A DNA stretch of 52,693 nt from Hyphomicrobiales bacterium (GTDB taxonomy: Bacteria > Pseudomonadota > Alphaproteobacteria > Rhizobiales > Methyloligellaceae): contig JAJFHN010000051.1 of assembly GCA_021775595.1 (NCBI GenBank), forward strand, positions 1-52,693. Direction: 5' to 3'. The notes under the pieces are model-generated. The model was not told where the DNA came from. It was given only the letters and a program-made list of their open reading frames with translations, and ran no database searches. Shown here in pieces: positions 44,109-52,160 of the stretch (position 1 is its first letter; each line of letters begins with the position of its first letter). Made by a program: the position numbers and the translations under genes.

Positions 44109-45674
44109 ATGCCGCTTCAGCAGAACACCATCGATCCGCCCAAGCCGAGCATTGCGCGGCGTGTCCTTTGGACGGCGTTGGCGCCGCTAACGGCGCAGCT
44201 GATCGGCAGCGCTTTCAACATCTGGTACGACCTGACGCACATCAAGCCTCTGCTAACTCCCGAACAAGCCGAGGCGTTCACATCGACGATCATGATCTAC
44301 AACATTTGCGTTTATCCGGTCGCGCTGGCGGCCGGCTTGGCGATCATCTGGACGCTGGCGGGAACGGCGCGCATGGCCAACCCGAAGTCGGACCTCAAAC
44401 GTTGGCGGCGGGCGCAGCGCATGGCGATCAACTTGCCCTGGTGGGCAACGGCGATCGCGGCTCCGGCTTGGATCGCAACCATCCCCGTCATGCTGATTAC
44501 CCTGCATATGGCGCCCGGACCGCTTAATCCGATGGTCGATATTCACCTGCCGATCTCGGTGACGATCGCCGCGTTGATGGCGCTAACGCAGATGTTCTTT
44601 GCCCTTGAGATCATCGCCCAGCGGTTATGGTATCCACTGTTTTTTGCCGATGATCGGCCGGCTCAAATACCCGGCGTGCTGCCGCTGACGCTGTCCCGGC
44701 GCGGCCTGATGTGGGCTGTCTCAGCCGTCATCTGCCCCATTATTTCGTTGCTGCTCTTGATCGCTGCGCCAACACCGCTCGAGATCACGGGCGATTGGTT
44801 CCCCTTCAGCGTGGGCGGGATAGGCATCGTTTTCGGTCTGGCCTCGGCCGGCATGCTGGCCAAGATTGTCATTGAGCCGCTTGAGACATTGCGGCGGAAA
44901 GCGCGGCGGGTGGCCCAGGGCGATCTTGGCCCCGATGTCGAGATAGATTTGCTGCGCTCCGACGAGTTCGGCACTTTGATCGATCAATTCAATGACATGG
45001 TTTCAGGCCTGCGCGACAAGCAGCGGGTTGAGCGGTTGCTTGGCCGCAATATTGATCCGAGCGTCGCGCGATTGTTGCTCTCGCGCGGCGACGACGTGCG
45101 TGGCACCGAGCGGGAAATCACGGTGCTCTTTGCCGACATTCGCGACTTCACGCCGCGATGTGCCGCCTCGCCGCCCAAGGATGTTGTCACGATGTTGAAC
45201 GTCTTTTTCGAGATCATGATCGCAAATGTTGAAAAGCATCATGGCATCGTGAACCAATTCGTTGGCGACGGATTCATGGCGATCTTCGGCGCGATCGAAG
45301 ACGGTACTCCCCATGCCGATAATGCGGTCGCGGCCGGCAGAGCCATGCTCGGCGCCATGCCGGAGGTGAATCGAAGATTGGCTGAGTTGAGCCTCGAGCC
45401 ACTCAAAATCGGTATCGGCATCAACACCGGCCCGGCGGTTGTCGGCTCAATCGGAACGCCGACGCGCAGTACCTATTCAGCGATTGGAGACACCGTGAAC
45501 GTTACCGCCCGGATCGAGTCGTCGACCAAGGATGCCGGTCGGCCATTGCTGTTTTCTCAATCGACATACGATGCGATGGACAAGACCGATGGCGCGATCA
45601 AAATGCCGCCCCAACGCCTGAAGGGAAAGGCCAAACCCGTCCGAGTCTTTTCCATTGAATTGGAGCCAAGCTGA
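44109..45674 (+). CDS. Membrane class III nucleotide cyclase with HAMP-like linker
   Basis: The 521-residue product has about six membrane helices (22-250), a HAMP-like stretch (253-305, IEPLETLRRKARRVAQGDLG) and a class III cyclase domain (330-515). Metal-binding Asp343 (FADIRDFT) and Asp387 (FVGDGFM) are present, as are transition-state Asn464 and Arg468 (GDTVNVTARIE). The purine-selecting positions, usually Lys and Asp/Thr in adenylate cyclases, read Gln383 and Ser457, so cAMP versus cGMP output is open. ATG 44109 is used. It is divergent from the cytochrome c gene. Confidence 0.9.
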   Translation: MPLQQNTIDPPKPSIARRVLWTALAPLTAQLIGSAFNIWYDLTHIKPLLTPEQAEAFTSTIMIYNICVYPVALAAGLAIIWTLAGTARMANPKSDLKRWRRAQRMAINLPWWATAIAAPAWIATIPVMLITLHMAPGPLNPMVDIHLPISVTIAALMALTQMFFALEIIAQRLWYPLFFADDRPAQIPGVLPLTLSRRGLMWAVSAVICPIISLLLLIAAPTPLEITGDWFPFSVGGIGIVFGLASAGMLAKIVIEPLETLRRKARRVAQGDLGPDVEIDLLRSDEFGTLIDQFNDMVSGLRDKQRVERLLGRNIDPSVARLLLSRGDDVRGTEREITVLFADIRDFTPRCAASPPKDVVTMLNVFFEIMIANVEKHHGIVNQFVGDGFMAIFGAIEDGTPHADNAVAAGRAMLGAMPEVNRRLAELSLEPLKIGIGINTGPAVVGSIGTPTRSTYSAIGDTVNVTARIESSTKDAGRPLLFSQSTYDAMDKTDGAIKMPPQRLKGKAKPVRVFSIELEPS

Positions 45675-45730
45675 GGCTCACGCCGGTGTGATCCAATTTG
45701 GGCTGCAACGATTGCGGCGCTTCAAAACCG

Positions 45731-46363
45731 CTAGCTCGCGAGCCCCGGTAGAAGTTTGGATAAGCACGAGGCCAACATGCCAATGGCGATGGCGGTTAGG
45801 ATCAGCCCCATAAAGCGCGTCAGAATGTTGATTCCCGTGTGGCCAAGCATCCGCGCCATCGGCGCTGAGAACAGAAAGCAGACGCCGACAATAACGGCCA
45901 CTGCGACGCAAATGCCGGAGATGATCAAATTGCCCTCGATGCCGTGGTTTTTGTGGGTTGCCACCAAGACCGTTGATATCGTGCCCGGACCTGCAATGAT
46001 TGGCATCGCCAGGGGAACGACGGCGATCGAGTCTTTTTCCTTGGCTGCGTTGCGTTCGCTTTCTTTTGAGTGAATGTCGCTCGGCTCGGCCTGCAGCATC
46101 GACAAGCCGATCATGGCGATGATCAGTCCGCCGGCGGATTCAAGAGCGGGAATCGAAACGCCGAAAAAATCGAGCAACCGTTCACCCAGCCAAACGGTCA
46201 CCACCAATATGACGGCTGTTGCCACGGCTGCACCAACCGCCGTCTGGCGCTTTTTGGCGGCAGGCATGCCCTCGACCATGCCAAGAAACAATGCGGCATT
46301 GCCGATCGGATTTGTGATCGTGAACATGGCGGCGCCGAACGCCAGAATTTCAGACCATTCCAT
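45731..46363 (-). CDS. MarC-family integral membrane protein
   Basis: The 210-residue inner-membrane protein has about six helices: ILAFGAAMFTITNPIGNAALFLGM, the ESAGGLIIAMIGLSM segment, and PLAMPIIAGPGTISTVLVAT are typical for MarC/UPF0056. The name comes from a multiple-antibiotic-resistance locus, but the family has no proven resistance role. ATG 46363 follows an in-frame GTG (46366). It lies 38 nt after the glyoxalase stop on the same strand and ends 56 nt before the convergent cyclase stop. Confidence 0.92.
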   Translation of the reverse strand: MEWSEILAFGAAMFTITNPIGNAALFLGMVEGMPAAKKRQTAVGAAVATAVILVVTVWLGERLLDFFGVSIPALESAGGLIIAMIGLSMLQAEPSDIHSKESERNAAKEKDSIAVVPLAMPIIAGPGTISTVLVATHKNHGIEGNLIISGICVAVAVIVGVCFLFSAPMARMLGHTGINILTRFMGLILTAIAIGMLASCLSKLLPGLAS

Positions 46364-46401
46364 CACGCCTTGCGGTCCCGGGCGCCTGGCGATGGCGCAA
46401 C

Positions 46402-46797
46402 TTATAGAAAGCGTCCGCCACGCTCGATCATTTCGATTTTGTAGCCATCGGGATCAGTCACGAAGAATCCCCGGGCCGACGTGCCATCGGGCAACGACAT
46501 TTCGAATTTCTTTGCTGGCGCCAAGTTCTCGCTTTCGAATCGCGTATGTTCGGCGTCCAAATCATCAACCGTAAATGCCAAATGGCCGTATGCGTCGCCT
46601 TGATTGTATGGGGCCTCTTGGCCCTTGTTGACCGTGAGTTCAAGCTCGAAATCGGTTTCGGGGTTCTGCAAAAAAACGAGCGTAAAATCGTCGAAATCGA
46701 AGCGGCTCGAGACGTTCAAGCCCAAGGCGCGTTTATAAAAATCCACCGCCTTGTCTTCATCGAACACGCGGATCATGGTGTGAACGGCTTTGGCCAT
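46402..46797 (-). CDS. gloA: Glyoxalase I (lactoylglutathione lyase)
   Basis: The 131-residue metalloenzyme converts the methylglyoxal-glutathione adduct to S-lactoylglutathione. The metal ligands of the family are all in place: His6 (AVHTMIRV), Glu53 (ELELTVN), His72 (YGHLAFTVDD) and Glu122 (GYKIEMIE). The length is that of short bacterial GloA. ATG 46797 has AAGGACA upstream. It is the last of three minus-strand genes (glutathione transferase, DUF1330, glyoxalase), followed by marC. Confidence 0.94.
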   Translation of the reverse strand: MAKAVHTMIRVFDEDKAVDFYKRALGLNVSSRFDFDDFTLVFLQNPETDFELELTVNKGQEAPYNQGDAYGHLAFTVDDLDAEHTRFESENLAPAKKFEMSLPDGTSARGFFVTDPDGYKIEMIERGGRFL

Positions 46798-46833
46798 GGT
46801 AATCTGTCCTTTTTTACTGTCATTCATCAATTA

Positions 46834-46904
46834 GGCGGCCAGCTTGACCAGCCGGGCCGCCATTGGGCATCAACAAAGCGGCCAGCTTAGCCAGCCGGGC
46901 CGCC
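46834..46904 (-). repeat. Two near-identical stem-loops in tandem
   Basis: Copies at 46834-46861 and 46878-46904 share GCGGCCAGCTT-NN-CCAGCCGGGCCGCC, with two central base changes and one at the edge. Each folds with arms GGCGGCC / GGCCGC(C). On the minus strand the copy next to DUF1330 is followed by TTTG, so it may end that transcript; the other by TAATTG. Such a duplication is REP-like or a doubled terminator between DUF1330 and gloA. Confidence 0.75.
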
Positions 46905-46955
46905 GTGGGGCAAGCATCGATTGCGGGCTGCAGATGGGCTTGGCGTATTCGCCAC

Positions 46956-47249
46956 CTATGGCATGACCTCATAGCTTGTTATGCGGAAATCCGCGCCTTC
47001 GTCGCGGATCGCCTTGAGGGGTTCGTAGGCCTCGGAGTTGTACCATTCGTCGATTTTCTCAAGGCTGGGGAACTTGAAGATTGCGGCCATGACGTGATCG
47101 TTGTCCCCGCCGGTCAGGGTCTTGTCGGCTTTGCCGCGAAACAAGGCCTCGCCGCCGAAAGGCACCATGGTTTGCGGCGCCTGGGCCGCGTATTCCTTTA
47201 GTTTGTCCGCATTCTTGACGCTAAAGCGGGCGATCAGCAACGCACTCAT
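46956..47249 (-). CDS. DUF1330-family small protein
   Basis: The 97-residue product is a dimeric alpha/beta-barrel-like (ferredoxin-fold) protein by family: LLIARFSVKNADKLKEYAAQ, MVPFGGEALFRGK, and FPSLEKIDEWYNSEAYEPLKAIR, the last being the DUF1330 signature. Function unknown. ATG 47249 has GAGGA upstream and the longer frame is rejected. It is 56 nt downstream of the glutathione transferase gene, likely in the same transcript, and is followed by the duplicated stem-loops. Confidence 0.92.
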   Translation of the reverse strand: MSALLIARFSVKNADKLKEYAAQAPQTMVPFGGEALFRGKADKTLTGGDNDHVMAAIFKFPSLEKIDEWYNSEAYEPLKAIRDEGADFRITSYEVMP

Positions 47250-47305
47250 CGGTGTATCCTCTTTTTGAAGTTTTTTGTTTGTGGTGGCAGACGGGTCCGG
47301 CAGGT

Positions 47306-47920
47306 CTATTTCGCTGCTTCGACGGCTGCGTCTCCGCGCTCTTTCGCACGGGCCAATGCGGGCCGCTGCCATACGCTTTCAAAATAGTCGCCGAGTTTGC
47401 CTTTGGGGATTTCAAACTCAATGCCCGAAGCCCATTGGCCGCACTGGCCGATCAGCAAATCAGGCACGGTAAATTGCTCGCCGGTAACGAACGGACCATC
47501 ACCGAAACGTTCTTCGAGGTTCTTCATGGCTCGACTGAACTCCCAACGACAGGTCTCCTTGATGTCCGGCACCCGCCGCTCTTCTGGATAGACGAAGCGA
47601 TGCTTGGCCTCTGTCCAGAGCGGGTATTCCATGTCGTCCATGGCAAAGAATGTAAAACTGTCCTGTAGACCGCGAAGCGGGGTACCGGCCTTGTGGGTCA
47701 ATTTTCCGTGCTTGTCGGCGAGATATTGGCAAATCGCGGCCGAGTCGATCACAACGTCATCGCCGTCTTTCAGGGCCGGCAATTTGCCGCTGGGATTCAC
47801 TTCCTTGATGGCGTCGCTCTGAGGTCCTACGGGTAGAATTTCATAGTCGGCCTCCAACTCCTCCAGCATCCAAATAACGCGGCTTGCGCGGCTCATTGGA
47901 TGTCCGATGACTGTGTACAT
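47306..47920 (-). CDS. Glutathione S-transferase
   Basis: The 204-residue enzyme has the N-terminal thioredoxin-fold domain (MYTVIGHPMSRASRVIWMLEEL, NPSGKLPAL with cis-Pro, and VIDSAAICQYLADKHG, the glutathione gamma-Glu site). A helical C-terminal domain follows (FSRAMKNLEERFGDGPFVTGEQFTVPDLLI). Class and substrate cannot be told. ATG 47920 has AGGGAGA upstream. It heads a small detoxifying cluster with DUF1330 and glyoxalase I, both of the latter downstream. Confidence 0.93.
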   Translation of the reverse strand: MYTVIGHPMSRASRVIWMLEELEADYEILPVGPQSDAIKEVNPSGKLPALKDGDDVVIDSAAICQYLADKHGKLTHKAGTPLRGLQDSFTFFAMDDMEYPLWTEAKHRFVYPEERRVPDIKETCRWEFSRAMKNLEERFGDGPFVTGEQFTVPDLLIGQCGQWASGIEFEIPKGKLGDYFESVWQRPALARAKERGDAAVEAAK

Positions 47921-48051
47921 AATGATCTCCCTGATGAGGCGTGCTTGATGTCAAATTCGGGTGCGAGAATACTGCAATTCTGAATTTCGGCCATAGCCGC
48001 GGTCGCGGCAAGCGACGATGGCGCCGTGCCGATTGAAGCAGTTTGGATCGA

Positions 48052-48543
48052 TCAGGTCTGTCCCGTCCAAGGCTCGGTCACTTGGAGTTGCAGCGGCAAC
48101 TCGACGACCGGGCAACCATTCTCCTTCAGCGCGGCATTGGCGGCGGTAAATTTTGTGCGTTGTTCGGCGTATTGCTCTGAGAGGGCGTGAGCCGAGTCCG
48201 AGCGGCCAATGGCTCTTTTGAGGCCCGACAACACGGTCTTAGGTAAGGTGCGCCGGGCTTCTGCTCGCTTTGCAGCCAGAGATTTCATTTGCGCAATATG
48301 GGCGTTGGCGTCGCTGGTCAATTGGGAGCAGCTGCGATTGTGCATGCTGTCGCTCACGCGCACGCCGCCGGCCGCGGCTATACCGGTGTCAGTTCCACGA
48401 TTTGCACCGCAACCCGCCACCAAGAACAGTGACGCGATCAAGCAAAACAGCAGCGCGGGGTTTTGTGATGTCGATTTAGAGTAGCGTCGGTCAGACACGT
48501 TTTTCACGACAAGCCCATCGCATTGATGTGGCGCCTGGTACAT
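48052..48543 (-). CDS. Predicted lipoprotein of unknown function
   Basis: The 163-residue product has a hydrophobic segment NPALLFCLIASLFLVAGC with a good lipobox (VAGC, Cys45 from ATG 48543). It is thus probably a membrane-anchored lipoprotein. The mature part is helical and charged (MKSLAAKRAEARRTLPKTVL, ALSEQYAEQRTKFTAANAAL) with two further cysteines that could pair. I recognise no domain. A GTG at 48507 with GGG 8 nt upstream gives a shorter leader and is an equal candidate. It is divergent from the next exported protein. Confidence 0.7.
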   Translation of the reverse strand: MYQAPHQCDGLVVKNVSDRRYSKSTSQNPALLFCLIASLFLVAGCGANRGTDTGIAAAGGVRVSDSMHNRSCSQLTSDANAHIAQMKSLAAKRAEARRTLPKTVLSGLKRAIGRSDSAHALSEQYAEQRTKFTAANAALKENGCPVVELPLQLQVTEPWTGQT

Positions 48544-48644
48544 TTGAAAGGAGCCCCTTCTATTCAATCATACCAGAGGCTCGTCGTTGGCGCTGCGAAA
48601 TGAGCGGAGCGTGCGCGCTGGACACGTTGTTTCGCGCGCCTTCA

Positions 48645-48657
48645 AATGATAATCGTT
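48645..48657. promoter_or_regulatory. Fur-box-like dyad
   Basis: AATGATAATCGTT is an imperfect dyad around one central A (AATGAT-A-ATCGTT). It matches 12 of the 13 central bases of the classical Fur box but only 12 of the full 19. It lies 30 nt before the start of the exported protein at 48687, where a repressor would block transcription. Assignment tentative. Confidence 0.3.
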
Positions 48658-48686
48658 GGTTGGATTGAGGACATGAGGGGGAAATT

Positions 48687-49157
48687 ATGCGCTTAACAAG
48701 GCCGGTCATGGCATTCGGCGCGGCGCTTATGGTGGTTGCCGCGACACAGCCGGGCATTGCCCAAGACGCTGCCAATGACGCCTCGGCGCCGGAAGCAACG
48801 GCGGCAGACTCTCCTACCCAAAATGTTGCAGCGGATGAAGCCCCGAGGAGGGAATGTCATCTCTTTGGCGTGACGTGGGATGGCGGCTCAAAAAAGAGCG
48901 CGGCGGCGCGCTCGCAATCGGGTCTGAGAGACACCATCGCCAAGTGGCGTCGTGAGCAGGGCAGGAACTCAGGATGGCGCTCAGATGGCGTCACGATCCA
49001 AGCCCATCAGATGAGACCCAATCCCTATTGGCGTTCGAGGGTAAAATCGTCGCTCTATTACAGACCCGATATCCGCCAGGCGACGTCCTACACCGTTTGC
49101 TGGAAGGGCGTTATATCGACGGCCGTTTGCACGTCGGGTGCAAAAGTCTGCAAGTAA
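48687..49157 (+). CDS. Exported protein of unknown function with four cysteines
   Basis: The 156-residue precursor has a signal peptide (hydrophobic 7-20, likely cut after GIAQ or GIA near 25). An Ala/Asp-rich linker follows (27-53). The folded part has ECHLFGVTWDGGSKKSAAARS and later TVCWKGV and AVCTSGAKVCK; four Cys could form two disulfides. I do not recognise the family. ATG 48687 has a strong GAGGGGGA upstream. A Fur-like dyad lies 30 nt before it. It ends 96 nt from the terminator of the convergent M23 peptidase gene. Confidence 0.8.
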   Translation: MRLTRPVMAFGAALMVVAATQPGIAQDAANDASAPEATAADSPTQNVAADEAPRRECHLFGVTWDGGSKKSAAARSQSGLRDTIAKWRREQGRNSGWRSDGVTIQAHQMRPNPYWRSRVKSSLYYRPDIRQATSYTVCWKGVISTAVCTSGAKVCK

Positions 49158-49252
49158 GCGCGTTCGGTTAATCTGAGCACTTAATGAGATTCTCCGCAGC
49201 TTTGACGTTGTGCAGTGGGCGCCGTTGAGTGGCGTCAAATGCTGGTGGACGC

Positions 49253-49283
49253 AAAAAAAAGGCGCGTCCAAATTGAACGCGCC
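49253..49283 (-). terminator. Rho-independent terminator of the M23 peptidase gene
   Basis: On the minus strand GGCGCGT-N9-ACGCGCC (49283-49261) is followed by eight T (49260-49253), 46 nt past the stop of the M23 peptidase gene. Confidence 0.88.
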
Positions 49284-49328
49284 TTCCCCAAGCAATCCCT
49301 CATTTTTCTTATTATGCGTTTACCGCGC

Positions 49329-51377
49329 TTATTGTCCCATTGATGCCACCTGCGTATTCACAGGTGAGCGGCGCAGCAGTTCGTCGATCCGCGTGCGCTC
49401 TTTCTTGAATTCAGCCAATTCCCGCTCGGTCAGTTTGCGTCCCCGTGGAACGTGAATTTTCATTGGATTCACGTGGCGCGAATTGACCAAGACTTCGTAG
49501 TGGAGATGGGGCCCGGACGAGAGACCGGTCGTGCCCACAAAACCGATGATCTGACCTTGGGTCACCTTGACGCCGGGACGCATGCCAGGCGCAAAACGTG
49601 ACATATGCGCATAAGCCGTTTTGAAGCCGTTGGCGTGCCGAAGGCGAACATAGTTGCCGTAACCGCCCTTGCGTCCGACCGCTTCGACGGTGCCGCTGCC
49701 CGAGGCCAGGATCGGAGTGCCGCGTGGTGCGGCCCAGTCTGTACCTGTGTGCATCTTGGAGCGCTTCAGCAGCGGATGCCGGCGCATTCCAAATCCAGAG
49801 GTGAAACGGGCGCCTTTGACCGGCTTGCGCATCAGAAACTTTTTGGCGCTGTCGCCGTTTTTATCATAGTAGTCGACGATGCCGTCGGGTGTGCGGAAGC
49901 GATAGAATTCGCGCATTTGATTGTCGACTTTAAGCGACGTGTATAGCAATTCGCCGATGCTCGACTCGTTGCCGCTCCCGTCTTCCCGCATGTCGAAGAA
50001 GGCTTCAAAGGCATCGCCGGCGCGGGCGCGCTGCTTGAAATCCGTATCGTAGGAATGAACGCGCATCAGCCTGGAAATCGTCTCGGGAGACATCTGCTGG
50101 CCAAGTGAGGACTGGTAGATGCTTTGATAGAGCGTGGCCCGCTGCGGATATTGCGCCTGCCGAAGTGCCGCGGCATCGCCAAGATCAATCGGATCGTCGC
50201 TTGCCATGTACTCGCCAGCTTCGTTGCGAGCCACCGTCACTTTGTGCGCCTTGCCGTCAAAAACGCTGACCTTGATCGGTTCCATTTGCCCGGTGTCGCT
50301 CGGAGCGGGCACCAGAGTGAAGCGGACTTCCTGTCCCGCCCGCAAAGCCTTCGACGGAAAAATGGGCTCCATGGACTGGGTGATGGACTTGGCGAGCCAT
50401 GCTTCGGCGCCTGCGTTGCGGATGATGCTGCTAAGCGTGTCGCCTTTCTTGACGGCGACCGTTTCGAATTTGCTGCCCTCAAGGATTTCATCAGTCTCGT
50501 CGATATGGGCTTTCTCGATGATCGTGGTATTGCGCGGCGCAACGTCTTCAACAAGTGACGTGCTGCCCAGCTCATCGGGATGATAGGCGGCGGTGTGAAC
50601 AACGGCCCCGCCATCGGTCACATACGGGGACTTCATGGCAAAGGGCTGGCCGTAGAAGAATTCGTTGGCGTCTGATACGAGGTCTGTGACCTCATGGGAT
50701 GCGAGCTCGACGCCGTCTTCTTCGGGCAGAATGCCGCCCACCAGCTCCACCACTTTGACTTCGATGTCGCGTGCGATCTCACCCGCGCCATTGGTCTCAC
50801 CATCAGTTTGCGAGATAGGCGTCGTATCGGCGTACAGCTTGAAAGGATTAAAGGTGGGGATAGATTCGGCGTCTTCGGGCTGGGAGGTGGCGAGGCGGGC
50901 AACGATGCGGACATAAGGTTTGATGCGGATGTATTCGCGATCATGTCGCTTCTGGACCACCGAGTCGTGAATGATATGGCGGGTCGAGAGCCCCAAGGCG
51001 GTGGTTTGCAGTCGTTCCGATTTGCCGCGCGCCAGAGATTGCTCCTCGCCGACGATATGAATTCCTGCCATCGGCTCCATCGCCGCCATGCTTGCGCGCT
51101 TGATCGAGCTGACCATGCCGCTGCCGTCGTCCATATCGAGAGATGCGTAAAGCGAAACGCCGATCAGTCCGATGCCGACGACACCGGCAAGACACGTGCT
51201 TGCAAGCCACTTCAGCCTGGCGCCAACGCTGGTGTGACCCGGCTCTGCGAGGTAAATCCTGGGAACGTCCTGCGCTGATTTGCCCAGCTGAATCTGGGGC
51301 AGAGCGCGCTTGCCGAAGGCCGGCACAAGCGCGCGCTCGCGCTTCACGTCCGCGAAATGGCGGCGTCGATCCGTCAA
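49329..51377 (-). CDS. M23-family (LytM-type) metallopeptidase, membrane-anchored
   Basis: The 682-residue product has a basic cytoplasmic start, one membrane helix (about 57-78, ASTCLAGVVGIGLIGVSLYA) and a long periplasmic part. A LysM-like stretch (AVKKGDTLSSIIRNAGA, about 310) and a C-terminal M23 domain (about 535-640) follow. Zinc ligands are present: RRHPLLKRSKMHTGTDWAA (HxxxD) and GPHLHYEVLVN (HxH). It should cut peptidoglycan crosslinks or, if inactive, steer amidases; the intact motif favours activity. Start is TTG at 51377, chosen because GGGGGGA precedes it; no ATG is available. It complements the L,D-transpeptidases, which make crosslinks. Confidence 0.92.
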   Translation of the reverse strand: MTDRRRHFADVKRERALVPAFGKRALPQIQLGKSAQDVPRIYLAEPGHTSVGARLKWLASTCLAGVVGIGLIGVSLYASLDMDDGSGMVSSIKRASMAAMEPMAGIHIVGEEQSLARGKSERLQTTALGLSTRHIIHDSVVQKRHDREYIRIKPYVRIVARLATSQPEDAESIPTFNPFKLYADTTPISQTDGETNGAGEIARDIEVKVVELVGGILPEEDGVELASHEVTDLVSDANEFFYGQPFAMKSPYVTDGGAVVHTAAYHPDELGSTSLVEDVAPRNTTIIEKAHIDETDEILEGSKFETVAVKKGDTLSSIIRNAGAEAWLAKSITQSMEPIFPSKALRAGQEVRFTLVPAPSDTGQMEPIKVSVFDGKAHKVTVARNEAGEYMASDDPIDLGDAAALRQAQYPQRATLYQSIYQSSLGQQMSPETISRLMRVHSYDTDFKQRARAGDAFEAFFDMREDGSGNESSIGELLYTSLKVDNQMREFYRFRTPDGIVDYYDKNGDSAKKFLMRKPVKGARFTSGFGMRRHPLLKRSKMHTGTDWAAPRGTPILASGSGTVEAVGRKGGYGNYVRLRHANGFKTAYAHMSRFAPGMRPGVKVTQGQIIGFVGTTGLSSGPHLHYEVLVNSRHVNPMKIHVPRGRKLTERELAEFKKERTRIDELLRRSPVNTQVASMGQ

Positions 51378-51690
51378 GTTCTATATCCCCCCGTCTCCGA
51401 CTGTCACACCTTGTGCCGTCTGTGCGGCTGCTCATGCGGTGCGGCAGAGCCGAATTCGGTTTTATTTGTCCCTCGAGTTTATTGCCTGAATTTCCGGCGC
51501 CCGTATGAGATTTGCCGGGGTTCAGGTTGTATTCTCGACGAGCAAGTCCTCGTTTAGTCAGCGTTAACTTTTATCGCCGGAAATCGTTTCCCGACCGTTA
51601 ATGTGGAAGGTGGATCGGCAATCGGGCAGGAATGTGACGCGCGGCGCCTTTTGCATTGAATTTTCATATGAATTTTTACGGTAATCGGTC

Positions 51691-51719
51691 TTGACAAGTG
51701 CCAGAGCGAATCCTTAAGT
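51691..51719 (+). promoter_or_regulatory. Candidate rrn promoter
   Basis: A perfect TTGACA (51691-51696) and a 17-nt spacer lead to TTAAGT (51714-51719), a weak -10. The A+T-rich stretch 51655-51682 just upstream resembles an UP element. Distance to 16S is about 440 nt, common for rrn leaders in this group. Confidence 0.45.
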
Positions 51720-51895
51720 TGTGTTGCTTGCGCGGGTGAGGTCAAACACCTGCGGCTTCGTTGTGCCCGCGCAAACCTTCAGTTGAAATCGAAACGCGGT
51801 ATGCTCGCCAGAGCGCCTTCGTTTGGGTTTGACTCCCCATAGAGCATTTGCTTCCATGGGGGTTCGGGTTGGCGACATTTTGGCGCCGGCTTGAG

Positions 51896-51906
51896 GCTCT
51901 TTGACA
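51896..51906 (+). promoter_or_regulatory. rrn antitermination boxA
   Basis: GCTCTTTGACA matches the boxA consensus (GCTCTTTAACA) in 10 of 11 bases. It lies in the transcribed leader 255 nt before 16S, where NusB/NusE bind to prevent Rho termination. Confidence 0.75.
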
Positions 51907-52160
51907 TAGTGGTTTGAAGAAAGGGAAACGCGGACGGCGGAGTCCTGGCGTGTCTGTTTTTATGCGAATTTCGGTTCGTGTGGATCAGGCAAACGAGACT
52001 CTGACGAAACTGCGTTTCTCCAACACCCAATTGCGTCCGAGCAATGCCGTAAGGCTGCGCGCGCGGCGCAATTAGTGATGGAACTCGTCAAATATTGAAT
52101 AGAGTAATAGCGCAGCGGACTCCGGATAGATTCCTTCCGGAGCGATCAGAATCGAATTCT

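Larger units (their letters stand above)
51378..52160 (+). other. rrn leader and promoter region
   Basis: This 783-base stretch has no protein gene. It should contain the M23 gene promoter (minus strand) on the left and the rrn promoter near 51691. Leader RNA with boxA (51896-51906) follows, then GAAGAAAGGGAAACG, a pattern I recall from alphaproteobacterial rrn leaders. A stem CTCCGGA / TCCGGAG (52120-52142) lies just before the 16S start, probably for processing of the precursor. Confidence 0.75.

Noticed and set aside
51779-52030. 83-codon minus-strand frame in the rrn leader
   Set aside because: Lies over boxA and leader RNA; composition random.
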